A DNA stretch of 64,000 nt from an uncultured Bacteroidales bacterium (GCA_946186915.1 CAMHOY010000001.1:124001-188000), one strand, 5' to 3'; positions 42,602 through 50,827 are shown, numbered from the stretch's first letter. The notes: generated by a model not told the origin, from the letters alone. Made by a program: numbers and translations.

Positions 42602-43495
42602 ATGTCAATTGACATTGACACAAACAGCGGCTTTTGCTTCGGCGTCACACGTGCCATCCAGGCTGCGGAAAGCGAACTGCAGAAAGGTGCGTTGTGTTGT
42701 CTTGGTGACATCGTACATAACGGACAGGAAGTGAAGCGGTTGGAGTTGTTAGGATTGCAAACCATCGATTACGATGACTTGCGCACACTCCCTGCGCATT
42801 CGCGCGTACTTCTTCGCGCACACGGCGAACCACCCTCTACCTATTGGATTGCGCAGCAACGCGGCATAGAGATCATCGATGCCACATGCCCGGTCGTCAA
42901 AAAACTTCAGGATCGTATTCGCGCGTGCTATGAGCAGCATCGTAACGACGAGGCCCTTCCGCCGCAGATTATCATCTACGGCCAACCCGGGCACGCGGAA
43001 GTGATCGGACTGCAAGGCCAAACGAATAACACCGCCATCGTCATTGAATCCATTGACCAACTCGACCGTATTGATTTCACACGCCCCATCTATCTCTTCT
43101 CGCAAACCACCAAATCCGTCGAAGGTTTCCAAGCCCTCGTTGATGAAATCAAATCAGCAATCAGCAATCAGCAATCAGCAATTGTACCGGAGGTACATGA
43201 TACCATCTGCCGAAATGTAGCGAATCGCGTGGCACAACTGCAAGATTTCGCGCGGGCAAACGACCTGGTGATCTTTGTCGGAGGGGCCAAGTCCTCTAAC
43301 GCGCGCGTACTATATAAAAATTGCGTTGAGGTCAACCCCAACACAATCTTTATTTCTTCCCCCGAAGAAATCACTCATTCACTCATTCACTCATTCACTC
43401 ATTCATCCGCCGACCTGAAGGTCGGCATCTGTGGTGCTACCAGCACGCCGCGCTGGCTAATGAAACAGGTCCGTGATAAACTCACGAACCTGTAA
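42602..43495 (+). CDS. ispH: 4-hydroxy-3-methylbut-2-enyl diphosphate reductase
   Basis: 297 residues. Last step of the MEP isoprenoid pathway. The three Fe-S cysteines are present: Cys12 in GFCFGVTRA, one in DATCPVVKKL near 96, one in HDTICRNVANRV near 198. Two tandem DNA repeats lie in the coding sequence (KSAISNQQSAIV and THSLIHSFTHS), both in loops between conserved blocks, so function is probably kept. Confidence 0.95.
   Translation: MSIDIDTNSGFCFGVTRAIQAAESELQKGALCCLGDIVHNGQEVKRLELLGLQTIDYDDLRTLPAHSRVLLRAHGEPPSTYWIAQQRGIEIIDATCPVVKKLQDRIRACYEQHRNDEALPPQIIIYGQPGHAEVIGLQGQTNNTAIVIESIDQLDRIDFTRPIYLFSQTTKSVEGFQALVDEIKSAISNQQSAIVPEVHDTICRNVANRVAQLQDFARANDLVIFVGGAKSSNARVLYKNCVEVNPNTIFISSPEEITHSLIHSFTHSSADLKVGICGATSTPRWLMKQVRDKLTNL
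43152..43179. repeat. 7-bp tandem repeat inside ispH
   Basis: Four AATCAGC units encoding SAISNQQSAI in frame. Confidence 0.92.
43371..43426. repeat. 8-bp tandem repeat plus small hairpin inside ispH
   Basis: Four TCACTCAT units (43371-43402) followed by GCCGACC-TGAA-GGTCGGC (43409-43426), encoding THSLIHSFTHSSADLKVG before the conserved C-terminal GATSTPRWL. Confidence 0.9.
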
Positions 43496-43505
43496 CCTCT
43501 AACTC

Positions 43506-46109
43506 TCATCTTACCGAGGTGAGTTTTTTGATCTTCTCATTCAGTTTCTTGCATTTCATCAGTTCTTCCAACTTCAGATGCATGCGGTAATTCCAGAAAT
43601 GCCGCGGGTTAGCCGGTACGTTGATACGGTCGGCGAACTGGTCTTTGATGCGTACATCGCCATCGATAGCCAGCCAGTCTTGCAGCGGAAGGATGGCCCA
43701 CATTGCCGGACTGTACATATGCTGGTTAATGATGAATTCTGCAATCTCAGGTGTCATCTCTTTCGGTGCATCGCCCCACCAACCCATCTGCTCGTTATAG
43801 AAACGCTGGGTCACCGCGCGGTCTTCTTCCCACCATGCGCGCAACGGATTCATATCGTGCGTGCCGGTAGTGCAGACGCTCTGATACGGCGCGTCAGCCG
43901 GGTGAGCGAACTTAACCGTCGGATCTTTCGGCATGCGCTGGATCTCCAGACTCAGAATCTGCAACTCATGCATCACGTCCGGCACGCAGGCAGGAACCAT
44001 ACCCAGGTCCTCGCCGCAGCAGAGCATGTGCGTTGCGCCGATCAGTGTCGGTAACTTACGCATCGCCGAGTCACGCCAGAACTGCGTATGACGACGGAAG
44101 AAATAGTCATTATAGATACGCATCAGCACCTCTTTCTGATCGCTGTACAACTCATTGAACGAGTGGCTCTGATAGATCGAGATGCGCGGATGGAGCCATC
44201 CCGGACGGCGCTGGTCTTCTACCATCAGCACTTCGCAATGCAGGTAGATCAAGCCGTTGCAGATATTCTTCACGGCCTCAGCACTCAGCCCCGAAGCTTT
44301 CAGTTGCTTCTCGTCGCCTAACAGTCTGTCCGCCCACTCCTGTACCTTCACTTGCGTATCAAATTCCGGTTTGAACCAATAGACATAGCCATCATGCGTG
44401 TTCAGCGCGTGCTCCTTGGCCCATTCGGTGTCATATCCCAATACATCGCCTAAGAAATTCGAGCGGATATACGGCTTGGTCATTCGGTCCCAATCGAGAC
44501 AGATACCTTGTGCGCAGAGGTCGTCATAGCTGTACGGCAGTGCCGGAACGAAATGTCCGCACAATCCCCATACATCGCTCTTGCGCATTTGCCATATGCG
44601 GAAGAAACCCAGGATATGATCTATGCGGTACGCATCGAAATAATCCTGCATCTTTTGGAACCGGCGTTGCCACCAGCCGAAGTTATCCTCCGCCATCTTA
44701 TCCCAGTTATAAGTCGGGAAGCCCCAGTTCTGGCCGCTGATGGAGAAATCATCGGGCGGTGCACCGGCACTGGCATCCAGGTTAAACAACTCAGGATTAA
44801 CCGCTGCATCCACCGAGTCCGGACTGATACCGATAGGTATATCGCCCTTCATCGCTACGCCGATGGAGTGAGCGTATGCTACAGCCTCCGACAACTGCTT
44901 GTCGGCGTGGAACTGCAGGAACTTATAGAAATCTTTCGGCTGTTTGTCGCGCTTTGCCAGGAAGGCTGCGTACGGCTCCAGCCAAGCGTCGTTTTTCTCT
45001 ATAAACGCCTTGTATGCTTCGCTGCTGAACAGTGCATCTTTGTCTTGTTTGTACAATGCCTTAAAGAACACCATCTTCGCGTCATATACATTCTGGTAAT
45101 CGGCAAAAGTCAATGCATCGAAAGCCGCCTTCTGCGCATCGTATTTCTTCTTCTGCGCCGGCGTCAACTTACCCATCTTCTCGATATTGATATAGATCGG
45201 GTGCAAAGCGAAGACGCTCACTGCGTTGTACGGATAACTGTCCAGGTTATTATGGCGCAGCGTGGTATCATTGATCGGCAGCGTTTGAATCATCCGCTGA
45301 CCTGTGGATGCTGCCCAGTCGGCAAGTTTCTTCAGGTCTTGGAACTCACCGATACCGAATCCTTCGTCACTGCGTAGTGAGAAAACTGGCACTGCCACTC
45401 CGGCTCCTTTCCAACGGGGTTGCGTACGACGGAAACAGCGGTCGTTCTGATAAATCACCTGTCCTTTTTCTACGCCCCATATCTGACGGTTCTCGCCCCA
45501 TTCCGTATCGATGATAGCGCCGCTCTTCAGGTCATATACTACGTATTTGTATTCTACGATATCCTGACCCTTCACGTCAATGTCCGCGCGCCAGAGCGGA
45601 AACTCCGCATCGCTCATGATCAATTTTCCGGCAGGATCCCAGTTGCCTAAAGCATCGCAGTTACCGATGATTGCTACGCCTTGCGTCGGCAAGATCTGCG
45701 GCAGATCAATCGAGAAACGAATATTGCCTTTCGCGGCTTTCGGCTTTGCCGGATTCAGACGATGGAACAGTGCTTTTACGAATGCAGTGGTATAGAAACT
45801 GTCTTCATACGTGCTGGCTTGCCATGCATCGCGGACTACTATCCGCTTGTCGCTCGCCTTCAGCGTCAGGGTGCGCGGTTCGCCGGCCTCAAAGATATAT
45901 TGTCCTTCTCCCACGCGAATCGCATACTTATACTGTATGCTACCCGCAAAGTCGCTGATTGGCACATTAGCCTGCCAGAAATCCGTTCCCTGGCACGTCA
46001 ACACCAGCGGATCTTTTCTGGTCCATCCCAAAATCGACTCTTGCGTCTCTATCACGCAAAGACTCTGCCCGAACTCGGCACGATAATGAATCTGAAAATT
46101 GATGTTCAT
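43506..46109 (-). CDS. malQ: 4-alpha-glucanotransferase (amylomaltase, GH77) with two N-terminal CBM20-like modules
   Basis: 867 residues, cytosolic. Transfers alpha-1,4-glucan segments between maltodextrins. Residues about 1-115 and 128-245 are starch-binding CBM20-like modules (for example GNCDALGNWDPAGKL). The GH77 barrel follows: VPVFSLRSDEGFGIGEFQDLK near 253, AYRIDHILGFFRIW (nucleophile Asp) near 495, GEDLGMVP (acid/base Glu) near 703, TGTHDMNPLRAWW near 758. This length and modular form are usual in Bacteroidota MalQ. Own promoter at 46172-46202, overlapping the end of the upstream gene. Confidence 0.95.
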   Translation of the reverse strand: MNINFQIHYRAEFGQSLCVIETQESILGWTRKDPLVLTCQGTDFWQANVPISDFAGSIQYKYAIRVGEGQYIFEAGEPRTLTLKASDKRIVVRDAWQASTYEDSFYTTAFVKALFHRLNPAKPKAAKGNIRFSIDLPQILPTQGVAIIGNCDALGNWDPAGKLIMSDAEFPLWRADIDVKGQDIVEYKYVVYDLKSGAIIDTEWGENRQIWGVEKGQVIYQNDRCFRRTQPRWKGAGVAVPVFSLRSDEGFGIGEFQDLKKLADWAASTGQRMIQTLPINDTTLRHNNLDSYPYNAVSVFALHPIYINIEKMGKLTPAQKKKYDAQKAAFDALTFADYQNVYDAKMVFFKALYKQDKDALFSSEAYKAFIEKNDAWLEPYAAFLAKRDKQPKDFYKFLQFHADKQLSEAVAYAHSIGVAMKGDIPIGISPDSVDAAVNPELFNLDASAGAPPDDFSISGQNWGFPTYNWDKMAEDNFGWWQRRFQKMQDYFDAYRIDHILGFFRIWQMRKSDVWGLCGHFVPALPYSYDDLCAQGICLDWDRMTKPYIRSNFLGDVLGYDTEWAKEHALNTHDGYVYWFKPEFDTQVKVQEWADRLLGDEKQLKASGLSAEAVKNICNGLIYLHCEVLMVEDQRRPGWLHPRISIYQSHSFNELYSDQKEVLMRIYNDYFFRRHTQFWRDSAMRKLPTLIGATHMLCCGEDLGMVPACVPDVMHELQILSLEIQRMPKDPTVKFAHPADAPYQSVCTTGTHDMNPLRAWWEEDRAVTQRFYNEQMGWWGDAPKEMTPEIAEFIINQHMYSPAMWAILPLQDWLAIDGDVRIKDQFADRINVPANPRHFWNYRMHLKLEELMKCKKLNEKIKKLTSVR

Positions 46110-46171
46110 GATATTGTGTTTTTATTAAGTATCTTCGTTATTCCGATATACCGCTATACCGAAATTCGCCA

Positions 46172-46202
46172 CAAAAGTACAAAAAAATTTGCATTCATGC
46201 AA
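46172..46202 (-). promoter_or_regulatory. Promoter of malQ
   Basis: Minus strand: TTG at 46200-46202, 20-base spacer, TACTTTTG at 46172-46179. The TTG lies inside the last codons of the upstream membrane-protein gene. Confidence 0.78.
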
Positions 46203-47241
46203 GTTTTTGTCGTTTTTTGCTAAAAAAAAGTCCTGCTACGCAAGGAAGAAGGGTATTTATGCCCCATAGCAGCACTCCTGCCAGCGCCGCATTCGCTGTT
46301 CCGAACACCATCATCGCCCATGCCCCGCGCACGCCGGCTTCTACTACCGGCACATTCGGAGTGATCGTCACCAGCAAATAATAAATGAATAACGAACTGA
46401 TAACTGAAGGCTGATAACTGATAGCTCCCAACGCATACAGCACCAGTGCCAATTGCACGCACCAGCACACCAGCCGTATAAAGCTCTGGAACAGACTATA
46501 GAACAATAATCCGTAATACAGATCGGCCCACTGCCGGAATATTTTCGGCATCAGGAAGAACACGCCGGTCAACAGCACCATTGCTCCGCCTACCGTGTAC
46601 ATATAACTGCCGCCCACATACGCAACAATAGACGGCTGAACCGCTATCGCCAGCAGGCCAGCAATCAGTATTGCTCCGGTCATCGTTGCACTTCCTACCG
46701 CACCCATAGTCAGCACTTTCGCCCAAATCTTAGATTCCCTTCCTTTTAAGGGTGAAGAGCTCTGCTCGATCGGGCGTCCGGTGGACGGCCGTAGAACATT
46801 GTTAGGGTTAGGCTCACTCATTAAAAGCGCTCTTGCAGGGTATTCGCCTAACCGCCAGGGTGTGATCAGTCCCGCCAACTTGCTGTAATACACCTGCCGC
46901 TGCGCTTCGCTAAACGTTAATCGTTCATCCGTTAACTCACTCACTCTTTCATTCTTTAACTCTTTCACTCTTTCATTCTCTAACTCTCTAACTCTCTCAC
47001 TCTCTAACTCACTCATTCCCTCACCCATTAAAGTCATCCACCGCCATGCCTCAATCGCCATATTCACCGGCATCAGGGCGATGCATAAACCGATAGCGAC
47101 CCATTGTTGCCATCCCATGTTTCGCAGGCTTTCGCCTAACGCCGCATAGTCCTCATACGTCGCGAGTTTCCATACCAGCCACCCGCATGCCGCAATCGCA
47201 ATGACCCATTCGATAATATATATCACTCGCCGTTTATCCAT
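46195..47241 (-). CDS. LPG-synthase-like (UPF0104) membrane protein with repeat-encoded insertions
   Basis: 348 residues with about eight hydrophobic segments, matching the transmembrane domain of lysylphosphatidylglycerol synthases, a family of proposed lipid transporters or flippases. Family motifs: KLAGLITPWRLGEYPARALL near 121 and NVPVVEAGVRGAW near 303. Residues 77-108 are four 8-residue repeats (SELESERV, RELENERV, KELKNERV, SELTDERL) written by an 8-bp DNA repeat. Near 150 a palindromic element adds SEPNPNNVLRPSTGRPIEQ. ISYQPSVISS near 278 also comes from a repeat. Substrate unknown. Confidence 0.82.
   Translation of the reverse strand: MDKRRVIYIIEWVIAIAACGWLVWKLATYEDYAALGESLRNMGWQQWVAIGLCIALMPVNMAIEAWRWMTLMGEGMSELESERVRELENERVKELKNERVSELTDERLTFSEAQRQVYYSKLAGLITPWRLGEYPARALLMSEPNPNNVLRPSTGRPIEQSSSPLKGRESKIWAKVLTMGAVGSATMTGAILIAGLLAIAVQPSIVAYVGGSYMYTVGGAMVLLTGVFFLMPKIFRQWADLYYGLLFYSLFQSFIRLVCWCVQLALVLYALGAISYQPSVISSLFIYYLLVTITPNVPVVEAGVRGAWAMMVFGTANAALAGVLLWGINTLLPCVAGLFFSKKRQKLA
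46736..46812 (+). repeat. GC-rich palindromic element (copy 6), long variant
   Basis: Starts CCCTTCCTTTTAAGGG and ends GTTAGGGTTAGGCT like the other copies, with an extra GC-rich segment of about 45 bases between. Encodes about 25 residues of the LPG-synthase-like protein. Confidence 0.55.
46918..47013. repeat. 8-bp tandem repeat coding for four 8-residue repeats
   Basis: About twelve degenerate 8-base units (such as AACTCTCT, AACTCACT and CTTTCATT). Because 8 and 3 share no factor, three units give one 8-residue protein repeat. The array is wholly in frame and continues loosely to 47024. Confidence 0.9.
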
Positions 47242-47284
47242 TCCATTAGTCTTTAGCCATTAGTTGTTAGCTGTTAACATAAGG

Positions 47285-47471
47285 TATTTTTGATATTTTC
47301 GCTGGTCATTGGGATAACTTTGGATGTACGCAACTATTGTTGCGGCGGAATAGACTATTAGTGCGCGTGTCAAGCTCGCTTATAAACGCGCGCTGAAAGG
47401 CTGTTACGCTAAGGCCGCGTAGGCCACATTCGAAGTTATCACATGGAGCAGTATTTTTCTTTATTTTTTTT
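47285..47471 (+). ncRNA. Candidate structured RNA A, copy 1
   Basis: Folded core at 47301-47451. The closing stem CTG...GATAACTT (47313-47320) pairs with AAGTTATC (47433-47440) and CAG (47449-47451). Three hairpins lie inside: GCAAC-TATT-GTTGC (47330-47343), AGTGCGCGT/ACGCGCGCT with inner AAGC-TC-GCTT (47360-47394), and GGCC-GCGTA-GGCC (47413-47425). A TATTTTTG promoter-like box lies at 47285-47292 and a long T-rich run follows at 47452-47471. A second copy at 55925-56075 differs in sequence but keeps every pair. The strand is inferred from the T run. The region 47242-47557 has no supported ORF. Confidence 0.6.
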
Positions 47472-47557
47472 CTAGTTTAAAATTGTTTTCGATCGTTTTC
47501 TTCTCCGTTTTCTTGGAGCGCAGCGACGTTTTTGATTTTCTATTCATAATTTCGGTG

Positions 47558-47588
47558 CAAAGATACAAAATAATTTTGATATATACAA
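47558..47588 (-). promoter_or_regulatory. Minus-strand promoter upstream of RNA A copy 1 and the membrane-protein gene
   Basis: Minus strand: TTG at 47586-47588, 20-base spacer, TATCTTTG at 47558-47565. It would give a leader of about 310 nt reading through the antisense of candidate RNA A into the gene at 47241. Overlaps the plus-strand promoter at 47576-47605. Confidence 0.65.
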
Positions 47589-47605
47589 AAAAAGTACTAC
47601 TTTTG
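47576..47605 (+). promoter_or_regulatory. Promoter of the HHH outer-membrane gene
   Basis: TTG at 47576-47578, 19-base spacer, TACTTTTG at 47598-47605. The only workable start codon (GTG, 47610) is five bases downstream, implying a leaderless or nearly leaderless message. Confidence 0.75.
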
Positions 47606-47609
47606 CAGA

Positions 47610-49634
47610 GTGAAAAGGCAAATACGAATCATATTAGTCTTATTATTCATTCTCCCTTCCTTTCAGGGAAGGGCTGGGGTTAGGCCAAACCTTGACGAAG
47701 TCGTATTGGACATCTATAACGCCGTGACCGAACTCGGTGAGATCGATTACGAACAACTGCAATCGGATCTGTATGTCCTCCACGAATCGCCCATCGACCT
47801 GAACCACACCTCCGAAGAAGAACTCTCGCAATTGCATTTTCTCTCGCCTCGTCAGATCGATGACATCCTGCTTTATGCCGATAAACATCCTTTCGAATCG
47901 CTCTACGAACTTCGTATGATTCAGAGCCTCGCGGACTATGAGATCCGCGACATCCTGCCCTTTGTCCAAATCAAAAAATCCACTAATCCTCTAACCACTA
48001 ATCCACTAACCCCTTCAGCGAAAGATGTTTTCCGCAACGCCAAGCATGAACTCATCACGCGTATCGACGCCCGTAATATAGAATCTTTCGAAGGTACGGA
48101 TCCCATGTACATACAGACGCGCTATCGCTTTGATTATCAGCGCCGTGTGATCTTCGGAGCGCAGTTAAGAAGACCCGCAGGAGGCGATGCGCGCAGCCTG
48201 CAATACGGTGGTTACCTCCAACTCCGCGATATCGGACATCTCCATACACTCGTTGCAGGCAATTTCCAGGCCTCTTTCGGGCAAGGACTGGTTCTCGCGC
48301 CTGTCTTTCGTTCCGGCAGATCGTCCTACGTCACTTCCGTCGGACAGACTACGGAAGGGCTGCGCTATTACTCCTCTGTGGATGGCGAAGGGCTTCATGG
48401 AGCAGGGGCTACGCTTCGATGGGAGTGGAATAAATTCACGCGGCTCGATGTCAGTGTCCTCTATTCGCTCCAACGCGCGAATGACTCCACGTGGCATCAT
48501 CTCGTCGGTGCCAACATCACGGTACGTCACAAGCGTTTACAAGTTCAACTGACGGCAATCGAGAATATCTGGTCTGACAGCATCCGTCCCTATCGTAATG
48601 CAGCGTATAACCAGCATTATTTCCGCGGCTATAACCAAGCCGTTCTGGGTGCTTCAGCCCGTTACAACCATGGCTGGTTCGATGCCTTCGCAGAAATAGC
48701 GACAGCTCAAAATTATAAACGCTCCGAAGGAGCACTAAACGGCGAAGCCATAAACCCAATAAACGGCGAAGCTATAAACTCGCCTCAATGGGGAATCGGC
48801 GCTCTGGCAGGAGCACGATTTTACCCAACTCAAGGGATTTCGTTAATCGCCTTATATCGTTATTACTCGCCCTATTTCGACAATGCCCTCGGCTATGCTT
48901 TTTCCGAGACCTCGCGTCTGGGTGATGAGAACGGCGGGTATCTGGGTTTTGAGATCACGCGCCTCAAGAACTGGCGCTTCTGGGGATACGGCGATGTCTT
49001 TTATTTCAGCGGACCCAAATATGGTATTCCGCAGTACCCTTCCCTCGGCTACGACGCTCTCTTTGAGATGCAGTACGCGTGGAGAAATAATTTCTCTTCC
49101 CTTCAGGGAGGAGACGAAGGTAGGCTCGCCTTCCGCCTTCGTGCCAAAGAAAAAGGCGGAAAGGCTACCTATTCCACCCGCGCTTGGTTTGATTACCGCA
49201 ACAACGGCTGGTCTCTCCGCACCAATATCGATGCCAACCTAACCCCTAATCCTCTAAACACTAATCCCCTAACCTATGGTATTTCCATCTTCCAAGACGT
49301 TTCATATTCCCTTCCCTTGAGGGAAGGGCGGGGGTTAGGCTTTCGGCTTCGCCTCCAATGGTTCGATGCCCGCGAATGGGATAACCGTATTTATTGTTAT
49401 GAATACGATGTGCTCTATGCCTACTCTATTCCGGCGGTCTATGGTCTTGGCGGCCGCGCGTACCTTTGTCTCCGCTGGCAGATTATCCCGCAGTTGACTC
49501 TCTATTTCCGTGCCTCCGAAACCATCTATGCGCGCGATTGGTATATACAGAAAAACCCCTCCTTTCAGGGAGGGGCTGGGGGTAGGCTACCCACTCGCAC
49601 AGATTTGCATTTGCTTTTACGCGCTAAATTATAG
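47610..49634 (+). CDS. Helix-hairpin-helix outer-membrane beta-barrel protein with four palindromic insertions
   Basis: 674 residues from a GTG at 47610; no ATG exists before the signal peptide (MKRQIRIILVLLFILPSFQG), so the GTG is almost forced. Residues about 30-115 contain HHH repeats (LNHTSEEELSQLHFLSPRQIDD and PFESLYELRMIQSLAD). The rest is Tyr/Trp/Arg-rich beta-barrel sequence ending in LHLLLRAKL. The family occurs in Bacteroidota; its function is unknown, perhaps DNA uptake or envelope. Repeat-derived stretches: LPSFQGRAGVRP (signal peptide region), KSTNPLTTNPLTPS, LNGEAINPINGEAINS, SLQGGDEGRLA, TPNPLNTNPLTYG, LPLREGRGLGF, PSFQGGAGGRLP. Confidence 0.85.
   Translation: MKRQIRIILVLLFILPSFQGRAGVRPNLDEVVLDIYNAVTELGEIDYEQLQSDLYVLHESPIDLNHTSEEELSQLHFLSPRQIDDILLYADKHPFESLYELRMIQSLADYEIRDILPFVQIKKSTNPLTTNPLTPSAKDVFRNAKHELITRIDARNIESFEGTDPMYIQTRYRFDYQRRVIFGAQLRRPAGGDARSLQYGGYLQLRDIGHLHTLVAGNFQASFGQGLVLAPVFRSGRSSYVTSVGQTTEGLRYYSSVDGEGLHGAGATLRWEWNKFTRLDVSVLYSLQRANDSTWHHLVGANITVRHKRLQVQLTAIENIWSDSIRPYRNAAYNQHYFRGYNQAVLGASARYNHGWFDAFAEIATAQNYKRSEGALNGEAINPINGEAINSPQWGIGALAGARFYPTQGISLIALYRYYSPYFDNALGYAFSETSRLGDENGGYLGFEITRLKNWRFWGYGDVFYFSGPKYGIPQYPSLGYDALFEMQYAWRNNFSSLQGGDEGRLAFRLRAKEKGGKATYSTRAWFDYRNNGWSLRTNIDANLTPNPLNTNPLTYGISIFQDVSYSLPLREGRGLGFRLRLQWFDAREWDNRIYCYEYDVLYAYSIPAVYGLGGRAYLCLRWQIIPQLTLYFRASETIYARDWYIQKNPSFQGGAGGRLPTRTDLHLLLRAKL
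47650..47683 (+). repeat. GC-rich palindromic element (copy 7)
   Basis: CTCCCTTCCTTTCAGGGAAG then GGCTGGGGTTAGGCC; encodes the signal-peptide end LPSFQGRAGVRP of the HHH protein. Confidence 0.85.
47984..48014. repeat. Degenerate 7-8-bp tandem repeat in the HHH gene
   Basis: Units such as CACTAATCCT and CTAACC encoding STNPLTTNPLTPS; a second array of the same kind lies at 49237-49275. Confidence 0.75.
48737..48782. repeat. 24-bp tandem duplication in the HHH gene
   Basis: AAACGGCGAAGCCATAAACC unit repeated twice, encoding NGEAINPI and NGEAINS. Confidence 0.85.
49094..49133 (+). repeat. GC-rich palindromic element (copy 8)
   Basis: CTTCCCTTCAGGGAGGAGAC then GAAGGTAGGCT; encodes SLQGGDEGRLAF. 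Confidence 0.75.
49237..49275. repeat. Degenerate 7-8-bp tandem repeat in the HHH gene
   Basis: CTAACCCCTAATCCTCTAAA-type units encoding LTPNPLNTNPLTYG; parallel to the array at 47984. Confidence 0.75.
49308..49343 (+). repeat. GC-rich palindromic element (copy 9)
   Basis: TTCCCTTCCCTTGAGGGAAG then GGCGGGGGTTAGGCT; encodes SLPLREGRGLGF. Confidence 0.85.
49553..49589 (+). repeat. GC-rich palindromic element (copy 10)
   Basis: CCCCTCCTTTCAGGGAGGGG then CTGGGGGTAGGCT; encodes PSFQGGAGGRLP near the C-terminus of the HHH protein. Confidence 0.85.
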
Positions 49635-49653
49635 GAACGCGCGTACGCTCACG
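49635..49653. repeat. CGCGCGTACG motif copy (3' end of the HHH gene)
   Basis: GGAACGCGCGTACGCTCAC, identical to 51002-51020, directly after the HHH stop codon. Relatives occur at 54442, 55862 (inverted) and in the Rnf terminator. Confidence 0.85.
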
Positions 49654-49657
49654 CGCA

Positions 49658-50827
49658 TCAGTCCCACATCTGCCCTATGTGCTTGTAGTTAAGTAGCCAT
49701 ATCTCTCCGGCGGTATTCTCAAAATCCCCGGTGTACACTACCGCTCTACGAGTTATCGGAGTACTTGTCCATTCCGGCAATTTGCGCAATGTCTTCTCAA
49801 ATGTTGGCTGATAGGTCATAGCCGATTTAACCTCTATGGCATATAGTTGCCCCTCCTCTTTCACGAGAATATCTACCTCATTTTGATTGCTGTCCCGATA
49901 GAAGAACACATTTCCCTCCTTGCCTTGATTCGTGCGATGTTTGATACACTCCATGACGATCATGTTCTCAAATATCGCTCCTCGCATCTTATCTAACTCT
50001 AACTGTCGCGGAGACTCGATATCTAATAAATAGCATGCTAATCCCGGATCATTGAAATAAAGTTTGGGCGTCTTGACGATACGCTTGGAGATATTCTCAT
50101 AGTAGGGCGGCAACAATGTTACTAAATAGGAAGCTTGCAATACGGACAACCAATGATTAATCGTCTTACCGTCTACACCGATCTCCGCTCCTATCTCTGT
50201 CGCATTGAATAACGAACCTATTCTGGCTGCACATAGTTTCATGAATTTCATGAATTGCATCTGGTCTTTTATCTTTAGCAAATCGCGCACATCTTTCTCC
50301 AAATAGGTCTTTACATAACTCGGATAGAATAAGCGTGCAATATTCTTGTTCGCGCAAACGGCGGGGTATAAACCATCATACATTTGTTGGTTCGCATCTT
50401 TATCTCCGTCCTTTATCTCATCCAGAGACATCGGCAATAACTCATATACGCCTGCTCTACCGGGCAACGACTCAGTCAGCCCTTTCAGTAACTCCAAATT
50501 GCTACTTCCTGTCAGCAAGAACTTACGCTCCGGATGATTATCGACGATGCCTTGTATATAATCCAATAGTGCTGGAACCTTCTGCACTTCATCAATAAAC
50601 ATACCCTCCGGGTGTTGATTGAGAAATGCAACCGGATCATTCTCTGCAAAACTACGCACGTGCAGATCTTTCATACTATACTGCTTATACTCTGGAAAGA
50701 GATGTTTCAGTATAGTTGATTTGCCGGACTGACGCGGGCCTGTAACGGATAGCACGGAGAAATACTGCGCCGCCTCTTTTAGAAGTGCCTCCATGCGTCG
50801 AGGGATGTAAATGGTATTCGTTGCCAT
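49658..50827 (-). CDS. DUF4143 AAA-type ATPase
   Basis: 389 residues. N-terminal AAA_14 domain with Walker A GPRQSGKST near residue 31 and Walker B GMFIDEVQKV near 75. The C-terminal DUF4143 region has a winged-helix part (GKTINHWLSVLQASYLVTLL) and a PD-(D/E)XK-like core, EVDILVKEEGQLYAIEVKSA near 317-336, with the catalytic-type Glu/Lys kept. The cellular role of this widespread family is unknown. Its own promoter lies at 50851-50881. The second family member of the window (54607) is far more AT-rich. Confidence 0.88.
   Translation of the reverse strand: MATNTIYIPRRMEALLKEAAQYFSVLSVTGPRQSGKSTILKHLFPEYKQYSMKDLHVRSFAENDPVAFLNQHPEGMFIDEVQKVPALLDYIQGIVDNHPERKFLLTGSSNLELLKGLTESLPGRAGVYELLPMSLDEIKDGDKDANQQMYDGLYPAVCANKNIARLFYPSYVKTYLEKDVRDLLKIKDQMQFMKFMKLCAARIGSLFNATEIGAEIGVDGKTINHWLSVLQASYLVTLLPPYYENISKRIVKTPKLYFNDPGLACYLLDIESPRQLELDKMRGAIFENMIVMECIKHRTNQGKEGNVFFYRDSNQNEVDILVKEEGQLYAIEVKSAMTYQPTFEKTLRKLPEWTSTPITRRAVVYTGDFENTAGEIWLLNYKHIGQMWD

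Noticed and set aside
42563..43402. Possible CRISPR array because of short regular repeats near cmk and ispH
   Set aside because: The units are 7-8 bp in direct tandem without spacers, partly inside coding sequence, and no cas genes are present.
47301..47451. Structured element A as a riboswitch of the LPG-synthase-like gene
   Set aside because: Copy 2 lies between convergent genes with no downstream gene to control, and the T-rich tail is on the plus strand; a leader role for copy 1 remains possible but is not the best explanation.
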